Positions 1 through 6,297 are shown, counted from the first letter of the stretch. The stretch: 6,615 nucleotides of DNA from Microbacterium sp. (GCA_003248845.1 QFPD01000121.1:1-6615); one strand, 5' to 3'. Numbers and translations are program-made. Notes: a model not told the origin generated them from the letters alone.

Positions 1-1388
1 AACACGAGCGAACGGACGTTGCCGAACACGTCGCCGCCCCGGCCGATGACGTTGATCATCATCGCGGCCGTCAGCTTCAGCTGGGGCACGAGGGGTTCCG
101 GCGGTGCGGCGATGAGACGCTCCGCTGATCCCTCACCCCAGTTGACGACACCGGTCGGCGCTTTCTTGCGCACGATCTTCTTGCGCTTGGCGGGGTCGTC
201 GCCGGCCTTCGCGAGCGCGACGGCGTTCTCGATCTCCCATTCCGGCGCCATCACCACGACGTTGCCGTAGGGGTCGTACCCCGCGCGGCCCGCACGCCCC
301 GCGACCTGGTGGAACTCGCGCGCGGTCAGCTGACGCATCTTCGTGCCGTCGAACTTCGACAGCGCCGTGATCATGACGGTGCGGATCGGCACGTTGATGC
401 CGACGCCGAGCGTGTCGGTGCCGCAGATGACCTTGAGCAGCCCGCGCTGCGCGAGCGTCTCCACGAGGCGCCGATATCGCGGCAGCATGCCCGCGTGGTG
501 CACGCCGATCCCCGCGCGGACCAGCCGCGACAGCGTCTTGCCGAACCCCGTCGTGAAGCGGAACGCGCCGATCGCCTCGGCGATCTCGTCGCGCTGTGCG
601 CGCGAGGTGAGGGTGAGCGATGCCAGCGCCTGCGCCCGTTCGAGGGCCGCCGCCTGCGCGAAATGCACGATGTACACGGGCACTTCGCGCTCGTTGAGGA
701 GCATCGTCAGCACTTCGTGCACGGGCCGTCGCTCGTAGGAGAAATGCAGCGGCACGGGGCGCTCGACGCCGGTGACCTCCGCGACGGCGCGCCCCGTGCG
801 GCGGGCGAGGTCGGCGGCGATCGTCGAGACGTCGCCGAGCGTGGCCGACATGAGGAGGAACTGCACACCGGTGAGGAGCAGCAGCGGCACCTGCCACGCC
901 CAGCCGCGTTCGGGGTCGCCGTAGAAGTGGAACTCGTCCATGACGACCTGGTCGACGGCGGCATCCGAGCCCTGGCGCAGCGCGATGTTCGCGAGGATCT
1001 CCGCCGTGCAGCACACGATCGGGGCATCCGGGTTCACCGACGAGTCCCCCGTGACCATGCCCACGTTGGCGGCGCCGAAGATCTCGACGAGTGCGAAGAA
1101 CTTCTCGCTCACGAGCGCCTTGATCGGGGCGGTGTAGTACGAGCGGCCCCCGGCGGCGAGGCACGCCGCGTGCGCGGCGATCGCGACGAGCGACTTGCCC
1201 GTTCCCGTCGGGGTGGACAGGATGACGTTTGCCCCCGAGACGAGCTCCATGACGGCCTCGTCCTGCGCGGGGTACAGCTCGAGCCCGCGCCCGGCCGCCC
1301 AGCGCACGAAGCCGTCGTACGCGGCATCCGCCGACGCCCCCGGCGGCACGGCCTCGGTCAGCGTTGTCGGGGCGATCGACGGGCTCAT
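1..1388 (-). CDS. DExH-box ATP-dependent RNA helicase, N-terminal 462 codons (3' end outside window)
   Basis: Superfamily 2 helicase, predicted to unwind RNA using ATP in the cytoplasm. Read on the minus strand, the visible 462 codons contain a Q-motif-like YPAQDEA (about 39-45), Walker A TPTGTGKS (59-66, Lys65), the DExH box DEFH (151-154), motif III SAT (181-183), and in the second RecA-like domain motif VI QVAGRAGR (361-368), followed by a basic KRKK stretch near residue 430. No stop is reached at the window edge, so the C-terminal part is missing. From memory, actinobacterial proteins of this type carry a C-terminal DUF3516 domain and run to roughly 800 or more residues; that part cannot be checked here. 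The ATG at 1388 is the only start upstream of the Q motif region that I find; the frame stays open further upstream but has no ATG, GTG or TTG back to about 1490. A GAGGG abuts the ATG directly, too close for a normal ribosome site. The gene is divergent from the GNAT/pirin pair. Confidence 0.9.
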   Translation of the reverse strand, partial: MSPSIAPTTLTEAVPPGASADAAYDGFVRWAAGRGLELYPAQDEAVMELVSGANVILSTPTGTGKSLVAIAAHAACLAAGGRSYYTAPIKALVSEKFFALVEIFGAANVGMVTGDSSVNPDAPIVCCTAEILANIALRQGSDAAVDQVVMDEFHFYGDPERGWAWQVPLLLLTGVQFLLMSATLGDVSTIAADLARRTGRAVAEVTGVERPVPLHFSYERRPVHEVLTMLLNEREVPVYIVHFAQAAALERAQALASLTLTSRAQRDEIAEAIGAFRFTTGFGKTLSRLVRAGIGVHHAGMLPRYRRLVETLAQRGLLKVICGTDTLGVGINVPIRTVMITALSKFDGTKMRQLTAREFHQVAGRAGRAGYDPYGNVVVMAPEWEIENAVALAKAGDDPAKRKKIVRKKAPTGVVNWGEGSAERLIAAPPEPLVPQLKLTAAMMINVIGRGGDVFGNVRSLV

Positions 1389-1393
1389 CCCTC

Positions 1394-1429
1394 GAGTCTG
1401 CCCCAGAGTCTGCCCCCGAGTTTGCCCCC
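1394..1429. repeat. Three tandem 12-bp repeats (GAGTYTGCCCCM)
   Basis: Three head-to-tail 12-bp units start at 1394, 1406 and 1418: GAGTCTGCCCCA, GAGTCTGCCCCC and GAGTTTGCCCCC. They differ at only one or two positions. They sit 6 to 41 bases upstream of the helicase ATG, so they would be in its leader or promoter. On the helicase strand the units are G-rich (GGGGCAGACTC). The period is four codons and the helicase frame is open through the array (it would read GQTR, GQTL, GQTR), but no start codon lies upstream, so it is probably untranslated. Confidence 0.8.
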
Positions 1430-1486
1430 AGGCGGCCCCGCCCGACCGACGCTCATCGCGATCGTGCGCCGGACAGCGGGCCGGGA

Positions 1487-1492
1487 TAGCGT
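1487..1492 (+). promoter_or_regulatory. Candidate -10 element for the GNAT/pirin pair
   Basis: TAGCGT fits the actinobacterial TANNNT -10 pattern and lies 27 bases before the GNAT start codon, which would place transcription start near 1499 with a leader of about 20 bases containing the Shine-Dalgarno. No convincing -35 is seen, which is common in high-GC actinobacteria. The call rests on one short motif. Confidence 0.4.
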
Positions 1493-1508
1493 GGAGGCAC
1501 CAGCGACC

Positions 1509-1515
1509 AAGGAGG
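1509..1515 (+). promoter_or_regulatory. Ribosome binding site of the GNAT gene
   Basis: AAGGAGG is a near-perfect Shine-Dalgarno, four bases before the ATG at 1520. It fixes that ATG as the start. Confidence 0.8.
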
Positions 1516-1519
1516 CAGC

Positions 1520-1906
1520 ATGGCTGACGACACCCGGAACGACGGCGAGATCGAGGTCGTGCGCAATGACGCGGCTGAGCGGTACGAGATCCTCGTGGGC
1601 GGCACGGTCGCGGGCTTCAGCGTGTTCGCCCCCGATGAGCACGGTCGCCTCGTCTTTCCGCACACGGAGATCGATCCGGCGTACGGCGGGCGCGGCCTCG
1701 CGACGCGCCTCGTCGGCGCCGCGATGGCGGACGTCGCCGCCCGGGGCGAGACGGTCGTTCCGGTGTGCCCGTTCGTCGTGAAGTACTTGCAGGAGCACGA
1801 CGTGCCGGGCCTCGATGTCCACTGGCGCGAGCGCGACGTCGAAGTCGCCGCGCACGCGCCGACCGACGACCGCGACCCGTCCGACGAGGGCGTCGGCCGC
1901 GGATGA
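1520..1906 (+). CDS. GNAT-like N-acetyltransferase, small YidJ/PF14542 type
   Basis: A 128-residue protein resembling the minimal GCN5-related acetyltransferases of the YidJ / At1g77540 group, which bind acetyl-CoA; their acceptor substrates are largely unknown. Visible features are the beta strands of the N-terminal half (YEILVGGTVAGFSVF, 22-36), the H48-T-E-I-D strand, then the pyrophosphate-binding loop DPAYGGRGLATRLV (52-65, glycines 56, 57 and 59), and the PVCPFVVKYLQEH block (81-93). Cys83 in that block corresponds by eye to the conserved cysteine proposed as catalytic in the plant homolog. The C-terminal 20 residues are acidic and probably disordered. Length fits the family once this tail is allowed for. 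The start is set by a strong AAGGAGG. The stop overlaps the pirin start (ATGA), implying translational coupling. Family is fairly sure; substrate is unknown. Confidence 0.85.
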   Translation: MADDTRNDGEIEVVRNDAAERYEILVGGTVAGFSVFAPDEHGRLVFPHTEIDPAYGGRGLATRLVGAAMADVAARGETVVPVCPFVVKYLQEHDVPGLDVHWRERDVEVAAHAPTDDRDPSDEGVGRG

Positions 1907-2901
1907 CCCGCCTCGACGGCGGGGCGGTCCCGCCGCCCGAGGCCGCGGCGCCCGTCGTCTGCGACGGCCCGCGCGCCCTGTTGCTCGAAGCCCGCGAGGT
2001 GCCGCTCGGGGGTGTTCGCGGGATGTCGGTGCATCGGAGCCTGCCGCAGCGACCGCTCCCGATGGTGGGCGCGTGGTGCTTCCTCGACCGCTTCGGCCCG
2101 CAGACGGCGAAGATGCGCGTCGAACCGCATCCTCACATCGGGCTGCAGACGGTGACGTGGCCGTTCGTCGGCGATGTGCGCCACCGCGACGTGCTCGGCA
2201 GTGACGTCATCGTGCGGCGCGGAGCGCTCAACCTCATGACGAGCGGCGCCGGCATCGCCCACTCCGAGTACTCCGTCGGCGACGACGCCGTCCCCCTCGA
2301 CGCCCTCCAGCTGTGGGTCGCCCTGCCCGAATCGCGCCGGCACGGCGCCCCCGCGTTCGAGCACCACGAGAACCTCCCCGTCGTCGACCTCCGCGGCGGG
2401 GCACGCGCGACGGTCGTCGTCGGTGCGTTCGCGGGCGTGGCATCGCCCGCCACGATGTACACGCCGATCGCGGGAGTGGAGGTGCATCTTCCCGCCGGGG
2501 CATCCGTCTCGCTGCCGCTCGACCCGGCGTGGGAGTACGCGCTCGTCGGAGTGAGCGGGGCGCCGGAGGTGGCGGCGGATGCCGAGGCATCCACCCCTCT
2601 TCCCGATCAGAGCCTGTTGTATCTCGGCATCCGCCGGGACCGGATCGATGTGCGCGCCGACCGCGATTCGACGCTCTTCCTCCTCGGCGGGGAGCCGTTC
2701 GAGGCCGACATCATCATGTGGTGGAACTTCGTCGGCCGCACGCACGACGAGATCGTCGCGGCGCGGGATGCCTGGGAGGACCCGGCGCGCGCCGCCGAGC
2801 GCTTCGGCCATGTCGTGGGGCATGGCGACGAGCGGGTCCCCGCGCCGCCCCTCCCCGCTGTCCGCCTCACTCCGCGCCGACGGCCCACTCTCGGTCTCTG
2901 A
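1903..2901 (+). CDS. Pirin family protein (bicupin)
   Basis: A 332-residue pirin, a two-cupin-domain metalloprotein. Known members act as quercetin dioxygenases or as regulators binding transcription factors or metabolic enzymes; nothing here selects one role. The N-terminal cupin shows the family block EPHPHIGLQTVTW (74-86) and GIAHSE (117-122). The four metal ligands of pirins are all present: His76, His78, His120 and Glu122. The C-terminal cupin ends with the typical pirin tail EPFEADIIMWWNFVGRTHDE. The chosen ATG overlaps the GNAT stop by four bases (ATGA). An upstream in-frame ATG at 1765 would overlap the GNAT gene by about 140 bases and adds only an arginine-rich stretch of non-pirin sequence, so it was rejected. 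A loose GAGGG lies 12 bases upstream, so translation probably depends on coupling to the GNAT gene. The protein has a roughly 25-residue N-terminal extension before the conserved RALLLEAREVPLGG. Confidence 0.93.
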   Translation: MTRLDGGAVPPPEAAAPVVCDGPRALLLEAREVPLGGVRGMSVHRSLPQRPLPMVGAWCFLDRFGPQTAKMRVEPHPHIGLQTVTWPFVGDVRHRDVLGSDVIVRRGALNLMTSGAGIAHSEYSVGDDAVPLDALQLWVALPESRRHGAPAFEHHENLPVVDLRGGARATVVVGAFAGVASPATMYTPIAGVEVHLPAGASVSLPLDPAWEYALVGVSGAPEVAADAEASTPLPDQSLLYLGIRRDRIDVRADRDSTLFLLGGEPFEADIIMWWNFVGRTHDEIVAARDAWEDPARAAERFGHVVGHGDERVPAPPLPAVRLTPRRRPTLGL

Positions 2902-2969
2902 GCGCAGGCCGCGCCGGCGCCGCACCTGAGGGTCGGATTTCTCCCGGCGGACGCCCCCGCGCGCGCCGG

Positions 2970-2975
2970 TACGCT
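2970..2975 (+). promoter_or_regulatory. Candidate -10 of a leaderless promoter for the ECF S-component gene
   Basis: TACGCT matches the TANNNT -10 pattern and ends six bases before the GTG at 2982, the spacing expected if transcription begins at the start codon itself. The GGAGG in between is one base from the GTG, too close to act as a normal Shine-Dalgarno. No clear -35 is visible. If right, the S component has its own promoter independent of the iron-box promoter downstream. Confidence 0.45.
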
Positions 2976-2981
2976 GGAGGC

Positions 2982-3536
2982 GTGGCCCGGAACCCGATCC
3001 TGTCGACGCGCGTTCTTCTCGTGTGCGCGGCGGTCGGCGTCGCCACGGGCATCGTCGGCGGCATCGCAGGCCTTCTCACGCCGGTGATCCTGGCGACCCT
3101 CCCGTTCGCCTACGGGCTGCTGCTGGGCGCGCACGTGCTTCCCGGGATCATCGCGCAGGAGGTGCTGCGGCTCCCGCTCGTCGCCGTCCTCTCGCACGTG
3201 ATGGCCGCGATCGTCGCGAGCGCGTTCAACCCGGCATGGGCGGGGCGCTTCATCGGGACGGCTCTGCTCTTCGGCGGCATCCAAGAAGGCGTCGCCGCGC
3301 TCACGCGGTACCGCTCGTGGGGGGCGTGGCGATTCTTCATCTCCGCCGTCGTCATCGGCGCGCTCGTCGCCGTCGTCGTCTTCTTCGCGGCCCACATGAG
3401 CGTGCTGCCGCTGTGGGCGCAGGTCGCGTACCTCGCGCTGTCGGTCCTCGGCCCCGTCGCGTGGACGGCCGTCGGGCTCGGCATCGGCGCTTCGCTGCGG
3501 CGCGCGGGCGTCGCGCGCACCGCCGCCGGTCGCTGA
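2982..3536 (+). CDS. ECF transporter S component, YkoE-like membrane protein
   Basis: A 184-residue hydrophobic protein with about six membrane segments (approximately 9-31, 36-58, 64-82, 88-107, 118-137, 145-171) and a basic C-terminus (SLRRAGVART), predicted to be the substrate-binding S component of an ECF importer in the cytoplasmic membrane. The pattern resembles YkoE (PF09819): a turn with prolines and glycines after the first helix (GLLTP), EVLRLPLVAVLSHVMAAIV in the middle, then GGIQEGVAALTRYRSWG. It is divergent: the glutamate that I expect in the E-xx-AA motif of YkoE is His72 here. The GTG start was chosen because hydrophobic segment 1 follows at once and a TACGCT -10 is spaced for leaderless transcription; the frame is open much further upstream, but that part lies over the pirin gene and is arginine-rich shadow sequence. 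The neighbouring ATPase and EcfT genes support the role. Family proteins are usually assigned to thiamine or HMP; the iron context here argues for another ligand. Confidence 0.82.
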   Translation: MARNPILSTRVLLVCAAVGVATGIVGGIAGLLTPVILATLPFAYGLLLGAHVLPGIIAQEVLRLPLVAVLSHVMAAIVASAFNPAWAGRFIGTALLFGGIQEGVAALTRYRSWGAWRFFISAVVIGALVAVVVFFAAHMSVLPLWAQVAYLALSVLGPVAWTAVGLGIGASLRRAGVARTAAGR

Positions 3537-3580
3537 CGGTGCGCGCCGCCGCGTGCAGCGCATTCGCCCATCGTCGACGG

Positions 3581-3610
3581 TTGGCTATGCAGGTTAGGCA
3601 CGCCTAAGCT
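3581..3610 (+). promoter_or_regulatory. Predicted promoter of the ATPase-EcfT-SIP operon
   Basis: TTGGCT (3581-3586) as -35 and TAAGCT (3605-3610) as -10 are separated by 18 bases, giving a start near 3617 and a leader of about 24 bases before the ATG at 3641. It is the most convincing two-box promoter in the window. The iron box fills the spacer and overlaps the -10, a layout suited to repression. Confidence 0.55.
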
Positions 3611-3612
3611 AG
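3589..3612. promoter_or_regulatory. DtxR/IdeR-type iron box (two overlapping matches)
   Basis: The core is the inverted repeat TTAGGC-AC-GCCTAA (3594-3607). Against the known 19-bp DtxR/IdeR consensus TTAGGTTAGSCTAACCTAA, bases 3589-3607 match at 14 of 19 positions, and bases 3594-3612 also match at 14 of 19, the two frames being offset by 5 bp. DtxR-family iron regulators bind such sites as two dimers and repress when Fe2+ is available. The site lies between the -35 and -10 of the predicted promoter. The downstream SIP gene makes an iron regulator the natural reading; a manganese-responsive relative (MntR) binding here cannot be excluded. Confidence 0.75.
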
Positions 3613-3640
3613 CACCGACCCCTTCCGCCGATCAGCTGGG

Positions 3641-5491
3641 ATGACCGTGACCTCGACCGTCTCCGGAGCGGCGATCGTCCGGCATTCCGGCGACACCGTT
3701 CCGCCCCTCCTCGCAGTGCGCGATGTCGGCATCCGTCATGAGGGCGCCGAGACACCGACTCCCGCGGCGGCGAGCTTCTCGGTCGCGCGCGGCGAGGTTG
3801 TCCTACTCCTCGGGCCGAGCGGCGCGGGCAAGTCCACGCTGGCCCTCGCCCTCAACGGGCTCATCCCGCACGCGGTTCCGGCATCTCTCACCGGCACGGT
3901 GCAGGTCGCCGGCCTCGACACGCAGCAGACCCCCGTCGCCGTCCTCTCGACGCACGTCGGAATGGTCTTTCAGGACCCCGATGCCCAGCTCGTGACCGGG
4001 ACACTCCTCGACGAGGTCGCGTTCGCCCCGGAGAACCTCAGGATGCCGGTGGACGAGGTCCTCTCGCGCAGCGAGGACGCCCTGCGCCGCGTGGGGCTGT
4101 GGGAGCGCCGTCACGAGAACCCCGATCGACTGTCCGGCGGTGGCCGGCAGCGCCTCGCGATCGCGTGCGCCCTTGCGATGGGTTCCCCCCTGCTCGTGCT
4201 CGACGAGCCGACGGCGAACCTCGACCCGCAGGGTATCGAAGAGGTCTACGCCGCCCTCGAGGACCTCGTCGCGGCGGGTGACCGCGCGATCGTGCTGATC
4301 GAGCACAACCTCGACGCCGCCGCGCGCATCACCGACCGCGTCGTCGTGCTCGATCATGACGGCCGCACGCACGCCGACGGCACCGTCGACGACGTGCTGC
4401 GCCGACGCGCGCAGGAACTCCACACGATGGGTGTCTGGCTGCCGGTCGCCACGCTCGCGGCACTGCGGCTGCGCGCGGCGGGATGGGCCCTCGATCCCCT
4501 CCCGATCGACCCCCACGAACTGCGCACGGCACTCGACACGGCGGATGCCCCGGCGGCCCCGGCCCCGGCGGCGACCTCGGCATCCGTCGCGGGCGTTCGC
4601 AATTCAGTCTCCCCGCCCGCCGAGGCCCGGAATCGGCCGGATTCGGGGCTCAGCCGCTCAACGGGACTGAATACTGAACCGCTGATCCGGGTGCGGGGCC
4701 TGCGGACCCGCCGCGGCAGAGCCGAGATCCTGCACGGCGTCGACGTCGACGTGCACGCCGGCGAGTTCGTCGCGATCGTCGGCGCGAACGGCGCGGGAAA
4801 GACCACCCTGCTGCAGTCGATCGCCGGCGTGGTGCCGGTGCCGCGCGGCCAGGTCACGATCGCGGGTGCCGACATCGCCCGCACCGACCTGCGCACGCTG
4901 TCGCGGCGGATCGGGTTCGTCTTCCAGAACCCCGAGCACCAGTTCATCGCACACACGGTGTTCGACGAGCTCGCGCACGGACTGCGCCTGCAGCACCTCC
5001 CCGACGACGAGGTCCGCGCTCGCACGACCGAGATGCTGCGCCGGTTCGGCCTCGAAGACAAAGCCGATATGCACCCCTTCCTCCTCTCCGGCGGGCAGAA
5101 GCGGCGACTTTCCGTCGGCACGGCGCTCGTCGCGGGTGCGCCCGTCCTCGCGCTCGACGAGCCCACGTTCGGGCAGGACCGCGCCCGCGCCGACGAGCTC
5201 CTCGGCCTCCTCGACGCGCTGCGGCGCGAGGGCACGACGGTGCTCGTCGTCACTCACGACATGCAGCTCGTCACGGAGTACGCCGACCGCACGATCGTCG
5301 TCGGCGACGGACGGATCCTGCGCGACGCCCCGACGCACGACGTGTTCGCCGACGACGCGCTGCTCCGCTCGGCGGGCCTGCGCCAGCCGCCGCTGCGCCG
5401 CGCGTTCTCCGGCATGACGCGGCACCCGCAATTCGCGGGGGCGACGCGCCTGGCCGACCTACCCGCGCCCGTCGCAGAGGCCGCGTCGTGA
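3641..5491 (+). CDS. ECF transporter ATPase, two fused ABC domains (EcfA-A')
   Basis: A 616-residue cytoplasmic ATPase that drives the ECF importer by ATP hydrolysis. Domain 1 has Walker A GPSGAGKS (58-65), Q-loop VFQDPDAQ (Gln111), signature LSGGGRQR (164-171), Walker B LLVLDEP (184-190, Glu189) and the H-loop His222. Domain 2 has Walker A GANGAGKTT (381-389), Q-loop VFQNPEHQF (Gln429), signature LSGGQKRR (482-489), Walker B VLALDEPTFGQD (502-513, Glu507) and His539. The VFQ[ND]P sequence is typical of EcfA/CbiO/YkoD ATPases. In domain 1 the usual signature glutamine is glycine (LSGGG). Residues about 300-346 form an Ala/Pro/Ser-rich linker whose DNA contains a palindromic element. Residues 577-616 form a C-terminal tail. 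The Shine-Dalgarno is weak: GGG abuts the ATG at 3641, so the GTG two codons later (3647) is a possible alternative start. The stop overlaps the EcfT start by GTGA. Position behind an iron box suggests iron control. Confidence 0.93.
   Translation: MTVTSTVSGAAIVRHSGDTVPPLLAVRDVGIRHEGAETPTPAAASFSVARGEVVLLLGPSGAGKSTLALALNGLIPHAVPASLTGTVQVAGLDTQQTPVAVLSTHVGMVFQDPDAQLVTGTLLDEVAFAPENLRMPVDEVLSRSEDALRRVGLWERRHENPDRLSGGGRQRLAIACALAMGSPLLVLDEPTANLDPQGIEEVYAALEDLVAAGDRAIVLIEHNLDAAARITDRVVVLDHDGRTHADGTVDDVLRRRAQELHTMGVWLPVATLAALRLRAAGWALDPLPIDPHELRTALDTADAPAAPAPAATSASVAGVRNSVSPPAEARNRPDSGLSRSTGLNTEPLIRVRGLRTRRGRAEILHGVDVDVHAGEFVAIVGANGAGKTTLLQSIAGVVPVPRGQVTIAGADIARTDLRTLSRRIGFVFQNPEHQFIAHTVFDELAHGLRLQHLPDDEVRARTTEMLRRFGLEDKADMHPFLLSGGQKRRLSVGTALVAGAPVLALDEPTFGQDRARADELLGLLDALRREGTTVLVVTHDMQLVTEYADRTIVVGDGRILRDAPTHDVFADDALLRSAGLRQPPLRRAFSGMTRHPQFAGATRLADLPAPVAEAAS
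4602..4672. repeat. 71-bp nested palindromic element inside the ATPase linker coding sequence
   Basis: The ends are an 8-bp perfect inverted repeat, ATTCAGTC (4602-4609) and GACTGAAT (4665-4672). Inside is a second hairpin, GAATC (4630-4634) with GATTC (4640-4644) around a five-base GGCCG loop; beyond one mismatch it extends by three C-G pairs (4626-4628 with 4646-4648). The outer repeats are locally AT-rich compared with the flanking coding DNA. The element encodes part of the non-conserved linker between the two ABC domains and contains no in-frame stop. It may be a small dispersed palindromic repeat inserted in frame, but copy number cannot be seen from one window. Confidence 0.45.
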
Positions 5492-6297
5492 CCGCCGCAG
5501 CGTTCGATCCCTACGCCCGCGTCGGGGCTTCCGGCCGATTCCTGTACGCCCTCAATCCGCTCGCGAAGCTCCTCGCGCCACTCCCCGCGATGCTCGTGCT
5601 GGTGTTCGTGCGCGACCTGACGACGCCGCTCGTGTTCCTCGTGATCGCGTACGTCGTCCTGCTCGCGGGCGCCCAACTCACCGCCCGGATCGCCCTCGTC
5701 CTCGCCGTCGCGATCCCCGCCGCGGCACTCGTCCTCGGTCTCGGCATGTCGGTGTGGACGGATGCCTCGCGCGTCGACACGTCCGTCACGGTGCTGCAGA
5801 TCGGAAGCTGGTCGCTCTACGGCGGAGCCCTCGCCGTCGGCATGGCGACGGGCCTGCGACTGGCCGCGATCGTGAGCCTCGCCCTCCTCGCCGGCCTCAC
5901 GACGAGCGGCCCCGACCTCGTGCGGGCCGCGGTGCAGCAGCTGCGCGTGCCGTACCGGATCGGCTACACGGCTCTCGCCGCATTCCGGTTCGTGCCGCGG
6001 TTCGGGTACGAGCTCGACGTCATCCGGCAGGCGCACCGCGTGCGCGGTGCGCACAGGGGACGCGGGCCGTTCGCCGCGGTCGCACGCTGGTGGGGCTACA
6101 TCGTGCCGCTGTTGGCCGGAGCGATCCGGCACGCCGAGCGCGTCGCGCTCGCGATGGACGCCCGCGCGTTCGGCGCGCATTCCGACCGCACCGAGCGCCA
6201 CCTTGTGCCGTGGCGTGTGCGCGACAGTGCGTTCGTCGCCCTCTTCTGGATCGTGAGTGCCGGCATCCTCGTCGCCTTCTTCCCCTGGACGCTCTGA
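5488..6297 (+). CDS. ECF transporter transmembrane coupling component EcfT (CbiQ/YkoC family)
   Basis: A 269-residue membrane protein that couples the ATPases to the S component. Hydrophobic segments lie near 28-41, 46-61, 68-87, 110-137 and 249-265, with a further membrane-associated stretch around 202-214. Two coupling-helix motifs of the family are visible: AHRVRG (182-187) and AMDARAFG (222-229), each providing the arginine that contacts an ATPase subunit. The first is a good match to the A-x-R-x-R-G form; the second has Ala227 where Gly is common (ARG-F). The short N-terminal cytoplasmic segment ends in ALNPLAKLL, typical of EcfT. The GTG start overlaps the ATPase stop (GTGA), and AGAGG (5476-5480) lies seven bases upstream, so start and coupling are well supported. 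Together with the two upstream genes it completes a dedicated (group I type) ECF module. Confidence 0.92.
   Translation: MTAAAFDPYARVGASGRFLYALNPLAKLLAPLPAMLVLVFVRDLTTPLVFLVIAYVVLLAGAQLTARIALVLAVAIPAAALVLGLGMSVWTDASRVDTSVTVLQIGSWSLYGGALAVGMATGLRLAAIVSLALLAGLTTSGPDLVRAAVQQLRVPYRIGYTALAAFRFVPRFGYELDVIRQAHRVRGAHRGRGPFAAVARWWGYIVPLLAGAIRHAERVALAMDARAFGAHSDRTERHLVPWRVRDSAFVALFWIVSAGILVAFFPWTL

Noticed and set aside
133..1164. Long minus-strand reading frame of 343 codons in a frame different from the helicase
   Set aside because: It is an arginine/histidine-rich shadow; the helicase frame on the same strand carries all SF2 motifs.
309..1781. Plus-strand reading frame of 490 codons across the helicase and intergenic region
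   Set aside because: Low-complexity composition with no recognizable domain; its SLPQSLPPSLPP stretch is only the translated 12-bp tandem repeat, and it overlaps both the helicase and the GNAT gene.
1453..2925. Minus-strand reading frame of 490 codons opposite the GNAT and pirin genes
   Set aside because: Antisense shadow caused by high GC and third-position bias; no motifs, and both plus-strand genes are well supported.
2976..2980. GGAGG as the Shine-Dalgarno of the S component GTG
   Set aside because: Only one base separates it from the start codon; the leaderless -10 explanation fits the spacing better.
2902..2981. GC palindrome GCGCCGGCGC (2911-2920) as a terminator after pirin
   Set aside because: No stable stem with a following T-run; short self-complementary GC words are expected by chance in this DNA.
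2902..2981. TPP riboswitch upstream of the ECF genes
   Set aside because: Looked for because of the ykoE-D-C order, but no conserved THI-box words are present and the space is too short.
2607..3563. Minus-strand reading frame of 318 codons opposite the pirin end and S component
   Set aside because: Charged low-complexity shadow without motifs; the plus strand shows a clean six-helix membrane protein.
3537..3600. Intrinsic terminator between the S component and ATPase genes
   Set aside because: No strong hairpin with T-run is visible; read-through from the S gene into the ATPase gene cannot be excluded.
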